A DNA stretch of 64,000 nt from Amphibacillus sp. MSJ-3 (GTDB lineage Bacteria > Bacillota > Bacilli > Bacillales > Amphibacillaceae): contig NZ_JAHLQM010000001.1 of the NCBI RefSeq assembly GCF_018919165.1, positions 124,001-188,000 on the forward strand. Direction: 5' to 3'. Shown here one piece after another: positions 1 through 8,648 of the stretch. The translations under genes were made by a program, and so were the position numbers. The notes under the pieces are model-generated. The model did no database searches. It saw nothing but the letters and a program-made list of their open reading frames with translations, and had not been told where the DNA came from. Each line of letters begins with the position of its first letter. The stretch's first letter is position 1.

Positions 1-930
1 CTCTACAATCTTTATCTCAAGTGAACTCAAACGCTCAGTTGAACTTCCATCTACAGTTGATTCATCACCTACTGTATCTAATAAAGATTTAAAGCCTAAA
101 TCCTTAAATAGACTGTGTAATTGATTCCGGTCATAGCCTTGATAAACCACTTGTTCTAAGTCTACCTCTACAGGAGAGTTCTGATTAATCGTTGCTAGGT
201 CTTTACTCATAAAGGCAGATTCCTTGTAATTCGTCAAATTTTCTTTAAGTTTTTTTCCGCTGACCTCATCGAGATGTTGATAAATATTTTCTAACGTTTC
301 AAACTGTTTCAATAACTTAATTGATGTTTTTTCACCAACACCGGGAACACCAGGAATATTATCCGAGCTATCCCCCATCAATGCTTTCATATCAATAATC
401 TGACTGGGATCAAGCTCTAGCCTTTCTTGTAGAAACTCAGGTGTATATACATCCACTTCACTGATTCCTTTCCGAGTAATGTGAACGTGGACATCTTTAG
501 AAACTAACTGCAACATATCCTTATCACCTGTAATGACTCGAACATCAAAACCCGATTCTGTCGCTTGTTTTGCTAAAGTACCTATTATATCATCCGCTTC
601 ATAATTTTCTAATTCATAATGAACAATCGTGCTAGCATCCAATAACTCACGAACTAAAAGAAATTGTTCTGATAACTCTGGTGGGGTCTTCTGTCTCCCA
701 CCCTTATAGTCTTTATATGTTTCATGACGGAAGGTTGTTTTGCCAGCATCGAAAGCAACAAGTATATGTGTAGGCTTCTCTTCATCTAATACGCGCATAA
801 GCATTTTTGTAAAACCAAAAACAGCATTTGTGTATACACCTTTATCATTTGTTAATAGGGGAAGTGCAAAGAAAGCACGGTATAGAATACTATTTCCATC
901 AATTAGAACTAGCTTTTGTTTTGAACTCAT
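1..930 (-). CDS. polA: DNA polymerase I, 5' part (5'-3' exonuclease domain), cut by window edge
   Basis: The frame is open from an ATG at 930 to the window edge, 310 codons; the polymerase part lies outside. The protein begins MSSKQKLVLIDGNSILYRAF and shows the metal-binding FEN/PIN-type 5'-nuclease motifs: FDAGKTTFRHE, a YEADDIIG acidic pair, ITGDKDMLQLV, and the helix-hairpin-helix stretch MGDSSDNIPGVPGVGEKT. In the cell it removes Okazaki primers and fills gaps in repair. A second ATG lies directly upstream (933), but GGAG sits about 7 bases from the 930 start and only 4 from the other, so 930 is preferred. It lies downstream of phoPR as in B. subtilis, separated from phoR by a hairpin terminator, so it probably has its own promoter. 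Confidence 0.95.
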   Translation of the reverse strand, partial: MSSKQKLVLIDGNSILYRAFFALPLLTNDKGVYTNAVFGFTKMLMRVLDEEKPTHILVAFDAGKTTFRHETYKDYKGGRQKTPPELSEQFLLVRELLDASTIVHYELENYEADDIIGTLAKQATESGFDVRVITGDKDMLQLVSKDVHVHITRKGISEVDVYTPEFLQERLELDPSQIIDMKALMGDSSDNIPGVPGVGEKTSIKLLKQFETLENIYQHLDEVSGKKLKENLTNYKESAFMSKDLATINQNSPVEVDLEQVVYQGYDRNQLHSLFKDLGFKSLLDTVGDESTVDGSSTERLSSLEIKIVE

Positions 931-1030
931 CATTAATCTCCTTTACCTTCATTACTTACTCTCTATCTTACCACGTTTAGCGGATTTAAAAATAGAAAAG
1001 TGATTTTCATATACTGGAGGGGAATTTTGG

Positions 1031-1061
1031 AAAAAGAAAAACGAGTTTTTCAACTCGTTTT
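1031..1061 (-). terminator. Terminator after phoR
   Basis: A 10-bp stem (AAAACGAGTT pairing with AACTCGTTTT, loop of four bases) lies just beyond the phoR stop. On the minus strand it is followed by a T-rich run, TTTTTCTTTTT. It should separate phoPR from polA transcription. Confidence 0.8.
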
Positions 1062-1068
1062 ATTTCAG

Positions 1069-2445
1069 TTATTTATGGATTGGCAATAAAATTCTAAAAG
1101 TAGAGCCAGCATTTAATTCGCTTTCTACCTCAATGACTCCCTTATGTGCCTCAACTATATGTTTAACAATTGCTAATCCTAGACCTGTTCCACCAGTATC
1201 TCGACTTCTAGCCTTATCTACTCGATAAAAGCGTTCAAAAATTCGATCAATCACTTCTTTCTGAATTCCTATCCCATTATCCTCTACCAATATTTCAATC
1301 CATTGGTTTGAAGGTCTGGCTGTAATAATGACAACACCATGATCCCTGGAGTAATTAATTGCATTATATAACAAGTTTAAAATAACTTGTTTTAATCGTG
1401 CCTCATCACCCATTAAGCTCAAATCCTTCGTTACCCTTAACATGAGGTGAATCCCTTTTTTCTCAGCCTGATCATTAACCATTGTAATACTATCTTCAAT
1501 AAGAGTTGAAAGATCAATCTTCCTTAATTCGATATCAAATTCATCTCTTTCAAGTTTAGATAGCTCTAATAAATCATGAATCAATGTCTGCAATCGATCG
1601 CTTTCCTTGTAGATAATCGTAAGGAATTTTTGCTGAAGTGAACGATCACCGATCTCATCATCAAGCATAGTCTCAGCAAAACCTTTAATTGAAGTGATAG
1701 GTGTTTTCAATTCATGGGAAACATTCGCAACAAAGTCTTTTCGAACTTGTTCAATATGCTTTAATTCTGTAATATCATGAAAAACAAACACGAGACCACG
1801 CAATTCATTACTTTCATTAAAAAAAGGAACTGCAACAATTTCAATATAAAGGGTCTGACCATTTTTCTTTAAGGTAATTGAGTTTTTTATCGTTTCTTCA
1901 TACAAAAAGACCTCTTGAACAGAATGATAAATTTTCTTTTGCTTTAGCACATTATAATAGAGTTGGTTATTCACTTCACTCTCTGTCTTATCAAATAAAT
2001 CAGTGAATTTTCGATTTACAAGTTGGACATAACCATTAGTATCCAACAACATGATACCACTTTCCATATTATCAATAACTGTGTGTAATTGCCTACTATG
2101 CATTTTATCTTGCCGATTTAAATTTTGCAGATTAAAAGCCAGTTTATTGACTGCATAGCTTAAGTTTTCTGCACCATAATGTGTTTTCTCATGGGCTCTA
2201 GCGGAATAGTTACCTTTAATCAATTCCTGTAATACGATTGTAATTTTGCTAATTGGTTTAAAGTAGTTTTGGTAGATTTGATATAATAATACAACAATAA
2301 CTGCATAAGCACCTATTAAAATAGTAACTACAATCGGCTGATCCCCTCCGCTTGCTAGAGGGACAAGGATAAATAACATGGCTAAAAAAACTAAAGTAAC
2401 AATAGACAAATAAACAAAAAATATAAATTTGCTTGTTTTTTTCAA
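1069..2445 (-). CDS. phoR: Phosphate-regulon sensor histidine kinase PhoR, short form
   Basis: Membrane sensor kinase that phosphorylates PhoP when phosphate is limiting. Order: TM1 about residues 8-31, a loop of only a few residues (SGGDQ), TM2 about 37-60, HAMP about 61-112, PAS about 118-225, then the HisKA box VSHELKTP with phospho-acceptor His244. The catalytic ATPase follows with its N box (NLLYNAINYS), G1 (DNGIGI), F box (FERFYRV) and G2 (GTGLGLAIVKH). At 458 residues it is about 120 shorter than B. subtilis PhoR, and the large extracytoplasmic sensor loop is missing. The start is TTG overlapping the phoP stop (TTGA), preceded by GGAGGAG at a good distance, so the two genes are translationally coupled. 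Family assignment rests on architecture and synteny. Confidence 0.93.
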   Translation of the reverse strand: MKKTSKFIFFVYLSIVTLVFLAMLFILVPLASGGDQPIVVTILIGAYAVIVVLLYQIYQNYFKPISKITIVLQELIKGNYSARAHEKTHYGAENLSYAVNKLAFNLQNLNRQDKMHSRQLHTVIDNMESGIMLLDTNGYVQLVNRKFTDLFDKTESEVNNQLYYNVLKQKKIYHSVQEVFLYEETIKNSITLKKNGQTLYIEIVAVPFFNESNELRGLVFVFHDITELKHIEQVRKDFVANVSHELKTPITSIKGFAETMLDDEIGDRSLQQKFLTIIYKESDRLQTLIHDLLELSKLERDEFDIELRKIDLSTLIEDSITMVNDQAEKKGIHLMLRVTKDLSLMGDEARLKQVILNLLYNAINYSRDHGVVIITARPSNQWIEILVEDNGIGIQKEVIDRIFERFYRVDKARSRDTGGTGLGLAIVKHIVEAHKGVIEVESELNAGSTFRILLPIHK

Positions 2446-3137
2446 TCGACAGGCTCCTCCATTTTATAGCCTAATCCTCTAATCGTCTTAATATATACAG
2501 GCTGCTTCGTATCTGGCTCAATTTTTTCACGAATGTGACTGACATGAACATCAACAATTCGAGTATCACCTGAAAAGTCATAATTCCACACAGCGCTAAG
2601 TAATTGATCACGTGATAGAACCTTTCCTTTGTGCTTGGCCAAATAAACCAATAGTTCGAATTCTTTCCTAGTAAAGGTTAACATCTCTTCACCAATCTTT
2701 GCCTCATATTGGTCAGGATAAATAACTAAATTGCCAATTTTAAAATTTACGGGTTCTCTTTCTGTTTGCCTGTTGGTTCGACGAAGAATTGCCTTAATAC
2801 GAGCAACAACTTCTTTTGGACTAAATGGCTTTGTTAAATAATCATCAGCCCCTAACTCTAAACCTAGGACTTTATCAATTTCATCATCTTTAGCTGTAAG
2901 CATTAAGATGGGTGTATCAATTTTCTCTTGTCTTAATTTTTTACAAACATTCGTTCCTTTCATTCCTGGTAACATTAGATCGAGTACAATAAGGTCAAAC
3001 GGTTCATTAATTGCTTTATCGTATGCTTCTGTTCCAGAATAGGCAACAGCTGTATCAAATCCTGCTCTTTCAATATTATATTGTAATAATGTAACGATTG
3101 ATTCCTCGTCATCAACAATTAAGATCTTTTGTTTCAT
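2442..3137 (-). CDS. phoP: Phosphate-regulon response regulator PhoP
   Basis: OmpR-family transcription factor of 231 residues, partner of PhoR. The receiver domain shows the acidic pair DDEE, phospho-acceptor Asp53 in LIVLDLMLPG, and the conserved LTAKD and TKPFSP (Lys) motifs. A C-terminal winged helix carries RKEFELLVYLAKHKGKVLSR and RGLGYKME. It controls phosphate uptake and wall teichoic-acid turnover genes in relatives. A GGGGGGA ribosome site precedes the ATG. It lies directly downstream of icd; in B. subtilis mdh stands between them. Confidence 0.95.
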   Translation of the reverse strand: MKQKILIVDDEESIVTLLQYNIERAGFDTAVAYSGTEAYDKAINEPFDLIVLDLMLPGMKGTNVCKKLRQEKIDTPILMLTAKDDEIDKVLGLELGADDYLTKPFSPKEVVARIKAILRRTNRQTEREPVNFKIGNLVIYPDQYEAKIGEEMLTFTRKEFELLVYLAKHKGKVLSRDQLLSAVWNYDFSGDTRIVDVHVSHIREKIEPDTKQPVYIKTIRGLGYKMEEPVD

Positions 3138-3157
3138 CGTTCTGTCCCCCCATTGTC

Positions 3158-3187
3158 TTTATACTAATCATACATTGTTCGTTTCAA
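3158..3187 (-). promoter_or_regulatory. Candidate sigma-A promoter of phoPR
   Basis: On the minus strand TTGAAA (3187-3182) and TATAAA (3163-3158) are separated by 18 bases, about 20 bases upstream of the phoP ATG. Further upstream an imperfect inverted repeat TGTAAA/TTTACA is visible, but I could not fit clean 11-bp-spaced PhoP boxes. Confidence 0.45.
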
Positions 3188-3272
3188 ATTGTGAATGAGT
3201 ATGGCCATGCTAATATGTAAAGTTTTATTTACAATGTTAATCTTTCTTTATAATACTATTCAATATCAACAT

Positions 3273-3308
3273 AAAAATACTGACAAACATTAGTTTATCA
3301 GTATTTTT
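3273..3308 (-). terminator. Terminator after icd
   Basis: An 11-bp stem AAAAATACTGA/TCAGTATTTTT extends inward by AAAC/GTTT. It sits a few bases past the icd stop, and a run of Ts ends the stem on the minus strand. It isolates citZ-icd from phoPR. Confidence 0.75.
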
Positions 3309-3314
3309 TAAAGT

Positions 3315-4586
3315 TTAATTCATATTCTTAATTAACTCATCTGCAAAAACAGACGTTTTTACTTCTTTTGCCCCATCCATTAAGCGTGCAAAGTCATAAG
3401 TAACCACTTTTGAACTAATTGTTTTATTCATTGATTCTGTAATTAAGTTGGCTGCTTCATTCCAACCTAAATGTTCAAGCATTAAGACACCTGATAAAAT
3501 AACTGAAGATGGATTAACCTTATCAAGCCCAGCATATTTCGGCGCAGTTCCATGAGTAGCTTCGAAAATTGCATGACCTGTTTCATAATTAATGTTAGCT
3601 CCTGGCGCTATCCCAATTCCACCAACTTGTGCCGCTAGAGCATCAGAAATATAATCACCATTTAAATTCATTGTCGCAACAACATCAAATTCTCTTGGGC
3701 GTGTTAAAATTTGTTGCAAGAAGATATCTGCAATGGCATCCTTTATAATAATCTTTCCAGCCTCTTCTGCTTGTTTTTGTGCTAAATCAGCAGCTTCTCG
3801 ACCTTCTTTTTCAGCTATCTTATCGTATTCAGCCCAAGTAAAGACTTTATCACCATATTCTTTTTCAGCTAATTGATAGCCCCAATTTTTAAAGGCACCT
3901 TCTGTGTACTTCATAATATTTCCTTTATGAACAAGCGTGACACTTTGACGTCCCTCTTTGATCGCATAATCAATTGCGGCCCTTACTAGACGGTGTGTTC
4001 CCTCTTCAGATACGGGCTTGATACCAATTCCTGAGGATTCTGGGAAGCGGATATTTGTTACACCCATGTCATTTCTTAAAAACCCAATAAGTCGTTTTGC
4101 TTCTGCCGATCCCTTTTCCCACTCAATACCAGCATAAATATCTTCTGTATTTTCTCTAAAAATAACCATATCTGTATCTTCAGGTCGTTTAACAGGTGAA
4201 GGAACACCATTAAAATAACGAACTGGGCGTAGACATGTAAACAGATCTAGCTTCTGACGTAAAGCGACGTTTAGTGAACGGATTCCGCCGCCGATAGGTG
4301 TTGTTAAGGGGCCTTTGATCGCAATTTTATATTCTCGAATAGCATCAAGTGTTTCTTCTGGTAGCCATTCCCCAGTCGTTTCATATGCTTTTTCACCAGC
4401 TAGGACTTCTTTCCATACAATACTTCTTTCACCGTTATAAGCCTTCTCTACAGCTGCCTCTAAAACACGACTAGAAGCTGCCCATATATCTGGTCCAGTT
4501 CCGTCTCCTTCAATAAATGGAATAATGACATGATTAGGTGTATTTAACACACCATTTTCTACAATAACTTTTTCTCCTTTTGACAT
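3315..4586 (-). CDS. icd: NADP-dependent isocitrate dehydrogenase
   Basis: Converts isocitrate to 2-oxoglutarate with NADPH formation, in the cytosol. The 423 residues equal the B. subtilis enzyme in length. Visible motifs are the substrate-binding loop [32 protein letters not shown], the lysine in [15 protein letters not shown], and the NADP-site stretch [20 protein letters not shown]. The start is fixed by AGGAGGT about eight bases upstream. It follows citZ with a 184-bp gap, then a terminator, so it is the last gene of the citZ-icd group. The malate dehydrogenase gene normally next to it is absent. Without mdh, Icd most likely serves glutamate supply (inference). Confidence 0.96.
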   Translation of the reverse strand: MSKGEKVIVENGVLNTPNHVIIPFIEGDGTGPDIWAASSRVLEAAVEKAYNGERSIVWKEVLAGEKAYETTGEWLPEETLDAIREYKIAIKGPLTTPIGGGIRSLNVALRQKLDLFTCLRPVRYFNGVPSPVKRPEDTDMVIFRENTEDIYAGIEWEKGSAEAKRLIGFLRNDMGVTNIRFPESSGIGIKPVSEEGTHRLVRAAIDYAIKEGRQSVTLVHKGNIMKYTEGAFKNWGYQLAEKEYGDKVFTWAEYDKIAEKEGREAADLAQKQAEEAGKIIIKDAIADIFLQQILTRPREFDVVATMNLNGDYISDALAAQVGGIGIAPGANINYETGHAIFEATHGTAPKYAGLDKVNPSSVILSGVLMLEHLGWNEAANLITESMNKTISSKVVTYDFARLMDGAKEVKTSVFADELIKNMN

Positions 4587-4623
4587 AAAAAGTACCTCCT
4601 AAAATATTTGAAAAGTAAATCTT

Positions 4624-4654
4624 CCCTCAGTGGAAACTTCATCCTAACTGAGGG
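4624..4654. repeat. Intergenic hairpin between citZ and icd
   Basis: CCCTCAGT and ACTGAGGG form an 8-bp inverted repeat with a 15-base loop. The loop side reads GGAAACTTCATCC, resembling the CCACTGATTGAAGTTTC end of the dispersed repeats elsewhere in the window. It may be a decayed copy of that repeat or a citZ attenuator or processing site. There is no T-run on the minus strand. Confidence 0.4.
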
Positions 4655-4770
4655 TTAGATGAACGCATCGAGATTTTTACCGACTGTTGACCACTACTTT
4701 TCATTTGGTGTTTTTTCTTGAATTATTGGGGTAGGTGAACTTACAGTCTGTTAATCAGTGGTAAAGTGCA

Positions 4771-5886
4771 TCAACGATCTGAAATAGGGATGAAATCTAA
4801 ATTTTTTGGACCGACATATTTTGCCCGCGGACGTATTAATCGATTGTCGTCATATTGTTCAAACATATGAGCAATCCATCCTGAAGTCCGACTCATTGCA
4901 AAAATAGGCGTAAATAAATCATGTTCAATCCCCATTGAATGATACATAGATGCAGAATAGAAATCAACATTGGCTGGAAGATCTTTCTCTTTTTTCATAT
5001 AGTCCTCAATAATTTCTGATATCTGGAACCATTTTTCCTGTCCCGTTCTTTTGGTTAACTTTTTGGACATCTCTTTTAAATATTTTGTCCTCGGGTCACC
5101 TTTTTTGTAAACACGATGTCCCATGCCCATGATCTTTTCTTTCTTGGCTATTTTTTCTTTTATGTAAGGAAGTGCCTGGTCGACCTCACCAATCTCCATC
5201 AACATTTTAATGACTTGTTCATTAGCCCCCCCATGAAGTTCTCCTTTTAATGCACCAATCGCAGCTGTAATACCTGAGTATAGATCAGACAAAGTAGCCA
5301 CACAAACTCGGGCAGTAAATGTCGATGCATTTAATTCATGATCAGCATGTAGAATTAATGCTTGATCAAATGCTTGTACTTCAAGAGGTGCAACGGGCTT
5401 GCCTTTTAACATATATAAAAAGTTTTCGGCATAACTATATTCCTCTTTAGGTTTAACAGGTTCTTTACCTTGACGCATACGAGAAAATGTTGTTATAACC
5501 GTTGCAATACGGGCTTGTAATCGTAGCGCTTTCTCTATTTGCGCATCTTTATATGATAATGAATCAGCAGGATCATAAGCACCTAGCAATGAGATAATCG
5601 AGCGCAAAATAGACATTGGATGAGTTTTTTCTAGATCCATATTCTCTAGGTGTGGATAGATTTCTTTTGGAAGCTCCATATTTTGAAAAAGTTTCTGCTT
5701 AAAGTCTGTTAATTCTGACTTTTTAGGTAAGCGTTTATACCATAGTAAATAAATCACTTCCTCGAAGCTTGAATACTTGATCAAATCATCAATTGAATAG
5801 CCGACAAATGATAATTGATTATCAATAAGGGATGTGATTTTAGTTTCTGTAACAATAATCCCTTCTAGTCCTTTTGCTGTTGACAT
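4771..5886 (-). CDS. citZ: Citrate synthase
   Basis: Condenses oxaloacetate and acetyl-CoA to citrate. The 371-residue length is that of the Gram-positive dimeric type. Catalytic motifs are visible: the HADHELNASTFTARV histidine region, GGANEQVI, and MGMGHRVYKKGDPR with the second active-site histidine; the catalytic aspartate lies in the region NVDFYSASMYHSMGI. GGGAGG lies at normal spacing from the ATG. It is first in the citZ-icd group and likely CcpA/CcpC-controlled as in relatives; I could not identify an operator with confidence. Confidence 0.96.
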   Translation of the reverse strand: MSTAKGLEGIIVTETKITSLIDNQLSFVGYSIDDLIKYSSFEEVIYLLWYKRLPKKSELTDFKQKLFQNMELPKEIYPHLENMDLEKTHPMSILRSIISLLGAYDPADSLSYKDAQIEKALRLQARIATVITTFSRMRQGKEPVKPKEEYSYAENFLYMLKGKPVAPLEVQAFDQALILHADHELNASTFTARVCVATLSDLYSGITAAIGALKGELHGGANEQVIKMLMEIGEVDQALPYIKEKIAKKEKIMGMGHRVYKKGDPRTKYLKEMSKKLTKRTGQEKWFQISEIIEDYMKKEKDLPANVDFYSASMYHSMGIEHDLFTPIFAMSRTSGWIAHMFEQYDDNRLIRPRAKYVGPKNLDFIPISDR

Positions 5887-6221
5887 ATCGTTTCCTCCCT
5901 TTACTAAAAGTTAATAACGGTATAATGCAGTGAACTAGTACCTAGTAAGGATAGGTTCATTTAGTTAGATGGGACTATCTCGTCTGAGACTATGTCTATA
6001 ACTGTCCCACCTAAAACATTTCTGTCACTTGGGTTATTTAGATCAATATTGGCATCAATCTTCAGCTCAATCGCTGATTTTCTTTTCAGGACTAAATAGA
6101 TCCATTTATAACCCATTCCTCTGAGATAAGAATTTAGTCCAATTCATATAATGGTTTAATTATTGAAACATTCATCGGTTGATTTCTAACAAAATTTGAA
6201 GTGAGAGCCTTCTAGCGGAAA
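5887..6221. other. Intergenic region upstream of citZ, no gene seen
   Basis: 335 bp with stops in all useful frames. It should contain the citZ promoter on the minus strand; the best match I see is TTACTA-17-TTATAC, which is weak. A loose inverted repeat TGGGAC...GTCCCA (around 5970-6013) resembles the ends of a dispersed repeat family. Confidence 0.5.
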
Positions 6222-6686
6222 TTAGATAAGGAAGAAATCAAAAATACGCATAATCAAATAAGCGATTCCAGCACCAATTAATGGTCCAACTGCAACACCT
6301 TGAAAAAAGACAACTGCTATAATCGTGCCCATAACAAGGGCTGTTGTTAAGTGTGGATCATTAGCAAGCAAGTCTAACCCACCTCTTGCTACAAGTGCAA
6401 CAAATATTCCTGAACCTAAAGCAATCCAACCATAATAGGTTTTTACACTATCAATTAAATCTTTAAAGCCAATTTCACCCGTTGCAATCGGAATTAAGAC
6501 CGATATGGTAATAATCGTTATTCCTATTGTCATTCCTTTTTCTTGTATAAAGGGGAATAGTCTTGTATCCAATTTTAATAATTGAATACCAAGTAATATA
6601 TATACGGCTACCATAATTGATTCGTTTTTCCCAATATAACCTAGGATAAATAGTAAAATTAAAAAAATTGTCGATGAATTGATCAT
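6222..6686 (-). CDS. ytwI: DUF441 integral membrane protein YtwI
   Basis: 154 residues with about four to five hydrophobic segments: near residues 5-35, 52-70, 85-102, and 112-152 as a glycine-rich pair. It matches the DUF441 family in length, in the pattern MAVYILLGIQLL, and in the C-terminal GVAVGPLIGAGIAYLIM. Function is unknown. Position between ytvI and citZ is the same as in B. subtilis. It is divergent from ytvI, so the 142-bp gap should hold both promoters. Confidence 0.85.
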   Translation of the reverse strand: MINSSTIFLILLFILGYIGKNESIMVAVYILLGIQLLKLDTRLFPFIQEKGMTIGITIITISVLIPIATGEIGFKDLIDSVKTYYGWIALGSGIFVALVARGGLDLLANDPHLTTALVMGTIIAVVFFQGVAVGPLIGAGIAYLIMRIFDFFLI

Positions 6687-6828
6687 AAGCTAGCTCCTAA
6701 ACGAATAGTACATAAAATTTCTCTTATCTTAATATATTAGCATAAAAGATCAGAATTAGAAAAGGTCTAGGTATAATCTGTTTTATCTTATCATATTTTA
6801 TTCTATAAACCTAGCAAAAGATGAGTAG

Positions 6829-7959
6829 GTGAGTGAACTGACTACGAAGTATAAAAACATGTTGCTAAGAATTCTCCATATTATCCTAATCATCAGTCTA
6901 ACGATTATAACCCTCTTGTTAATTATTAAATACTTATTCCCATTCACTATTGTGTTTGTCTTTAGTGCTTTATTACAAAAGCCAAGCAACTTTATTAAAC
7001 GTGTGCTAAATATTAATCAAATAAGTGCAATATTAATCAGTCTTCTGATGATTTTAGCGGTTGGAATTACTGGACTCAGCCTAATCATTATCTATTTAAT
7101 TGATATCTTTGATTCAGTTATTATTAAATTCCCCCTCTATCTTAATGCGGTGATTGAATTTATTAAATATGGTCTAAATCATTTTGCCACTTATACACTA
7201 GCTAATTTCGAGCATTTTTTTAATCGATTAAATTTTAGTTTAGTTGAATATTTAATGGGTTTAATCGATAATCTTTATGAATTAATTCTATCGACCATTC
7301 ATAAATTTGCCAACCAACTTGTACCTTTCATGTCAGAAACGATTATTCAAACTATAGAAATGACTTCAACATCAATTATTATTTTAATTCTAACCGTTTT
7401 GTTAAGCAAAGATTGGCACTTATATATAAAAAAGATTAAACAATTACTCCCTGATCGTTCTATTGAAAAAATCGTTGAGGTTCATAAACATTTTGTTAGT
7501 ATCGGTTGGGGGTATTTAAAAGCACAATTGATCGTCTCGGCAATGACAACTTTTGTCTTAATTATCGGTTTTTATTTACTAGAAATAGATAATGCCTTAG
7601 CACTAGCAATTACCTTTGGCTTAATTGACCTCATTCCATTAATTGGAGTAGGTCTATTACTTTGGCCCTGGATGATTTTTTCATTAATAACCGGTGGATT
7701 TATGCTAACTATTAAATTATCGATCATTTATATGATTATTGTTTGTATAAGACAGTTTCTAGAACCACGACTAGTTTCAAGACAAGTTGGCACAAATTCA
7801 TTATTTGTAATTGCTCTAGGTTATTTAGCTTATTCACTATTTGGAATCTTCGGAATTTTATTGACACCACTTACTCTGATCTCTATCCAAACGATCAAAG
7901 CAAGCAAACTTGACCAAATCATTCTAAACTATATACGTTTTGGAAAGTATATTCCCTAA
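6829..7959 (+). CDS. ytvI: AI-2E/PerM-family membrane protein YtvI
   Basis: 376 residues, about seven to eight membrane segments and the family pattern: two N-terminal helices, an amphipathic middle, then LILTVLLSKDWHLY and the C-terminal GLIDLIPLIGVGLLL and QFLEPRLVSRQVGTNSL. In B. subtilis YtvI is annotated as a sporulation membrane protein; the family includes permease-like and Na+(Li+)/H+ antiporter-like members, and the substrate is unknown here. The start is uncertain: GTG at 6829 has only a weak, too-close AGGTG, and an in-frame ATG at 6859 (MLLRIL) is possible. Its stop overlaps the fxsA stop by three bases; the two genes converge. Confidence 0.8.
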   Translation: MSELTTKYKNMLLRILHIILIISLTIITLLLIIKYLFPFTIVFVFSALLQKPSNFIKRVLNINQISAILISLLMILAVGITGLSLIIIYLIDIFDSVIIKFPLYLNAVIEFIKYGLNHFATYTLANFEHFFNRLNFSLVEYLMGLIDNLYELILSTIHKFANQLVPFMSETIIQTIEMTSTSIIILILTVLLSKDWHLYIKKIKQLLPDRSIEKIVEVHKHFVSIGWGYLKAQLIVSAMTTFVLIIGFYLLEIDNALALAITFGLIDLIPLIGVGLLLWPWMIFSLITGGFMLTIKLSIIYMIIVCIRQFLEPRLVSRQVGTNSLFVIALGYLAYSLFGIFGILLTPLTLISIQTIKASKLDQIILNYIRFGKYIP

Positions 7960-8351
7960 AACCGACGATAAATAATAGTATTTCCACGATTAATCATATT
8001 CTGAATGATCGCTTTTAACCAATTCTTAAAATATGGACGAGTAAAAGGTAACATTAATAGTAAACCTGCTATATCTGTAATAAAGCCAGGTATTAATAAT
8101 AAAATGCCACCAAACAAAATACAAATACCATCCAAAATTTCTTCAGCAGGTAATTGTCCCTGTTGCATGTTTTGCTGTGCTCGGCGAAGTGTATCGATAC
8201 CCTCATGTTTTGCTAGAGTTAATCCTATTAATCCTGTCAAAACAATTAAGCCAATAACTGACCAAACACCTACAGATGAACTAGCCCAAATCAATAGGAC
8301 GATTTCAAGTATAGGCACACTAATTATAAGTAATAATAGCCATTTTAACAT
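7956..8351 (-). CDS. fxsA: FxsA family membrane protein
   Basis: 131 residues. Hydrophobic segments lie at about 1-22, 25-45 and 72-100, with the family core LTGLIGLTLAKHEGIDTLR and LFGGILLLIPGFITDIAGLLL. FxsA was named for suppressing F-plasmid exclusion of phage T7 when overproduced in E. coli; its native role is unclear. A short AGGGGTG ribosome site precedes the ATG. It converges tail-to-tail with ytvI, with overlapping stop codons and no room for a terminator. Confidence 0.88.
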   Translation of the reverse strand: MLKWLLLLIISVPILEIVLLIWASSSVGVWSVIGLIVLTGLIGLTLAKHEGIDTLRRAQQNMQQGQLPAEEILDGICILFGGILLLIPGFITDIAGLLLMLPFTRPYFKNWLKAIIQNMINRGNTIIYRRF

Positions 8352-8592
8352 TCAGACACCCCTCATCACAGAATGGTTAATCACTTGTGTATATTTCATA
8401 ATTAACTAACTAAGCATATCATTATGAATTTGATTCGTTTCAGTTAAATATTCTTCTCTTTTTAGAGTGATCTCCCCTATTTGGGTGAGATTTGGACTTT
8501 GCTTACTCATTCCACTGAGAAGGACTGTTCAACGAAACAGGTGAGAATTGTTAGATCTTTCTTCCCTCTAACCTTTCTCAGACTTAGAAATA

Positions 8593-8622
8593 GTAAAAAA
8601 GGGGATAAATCCCCTTTTTTAC
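8593..8622 (-). terminator. Terminator after pyk
   Basis: A perfect 12-bp stem GTAAAAAAGGGG/CCCCTTTTTTAC with a 6-base loop lies 27 bases past the pyk stop. A/T runs on both sides would let it work in both directions. Confidence 0.85.
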
Positions 8623-8648
8623 ACTAGCTTAACTATATTAGTGTTTAA

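Noticed and set aside
3200-3260. PhoP-box-like TTAACA and TTTACA sequences upstream of phoP
   Set aside because: Their spacing does not fit the 11-bp periodic direct repeats, so autoregulation cannot be claimed.
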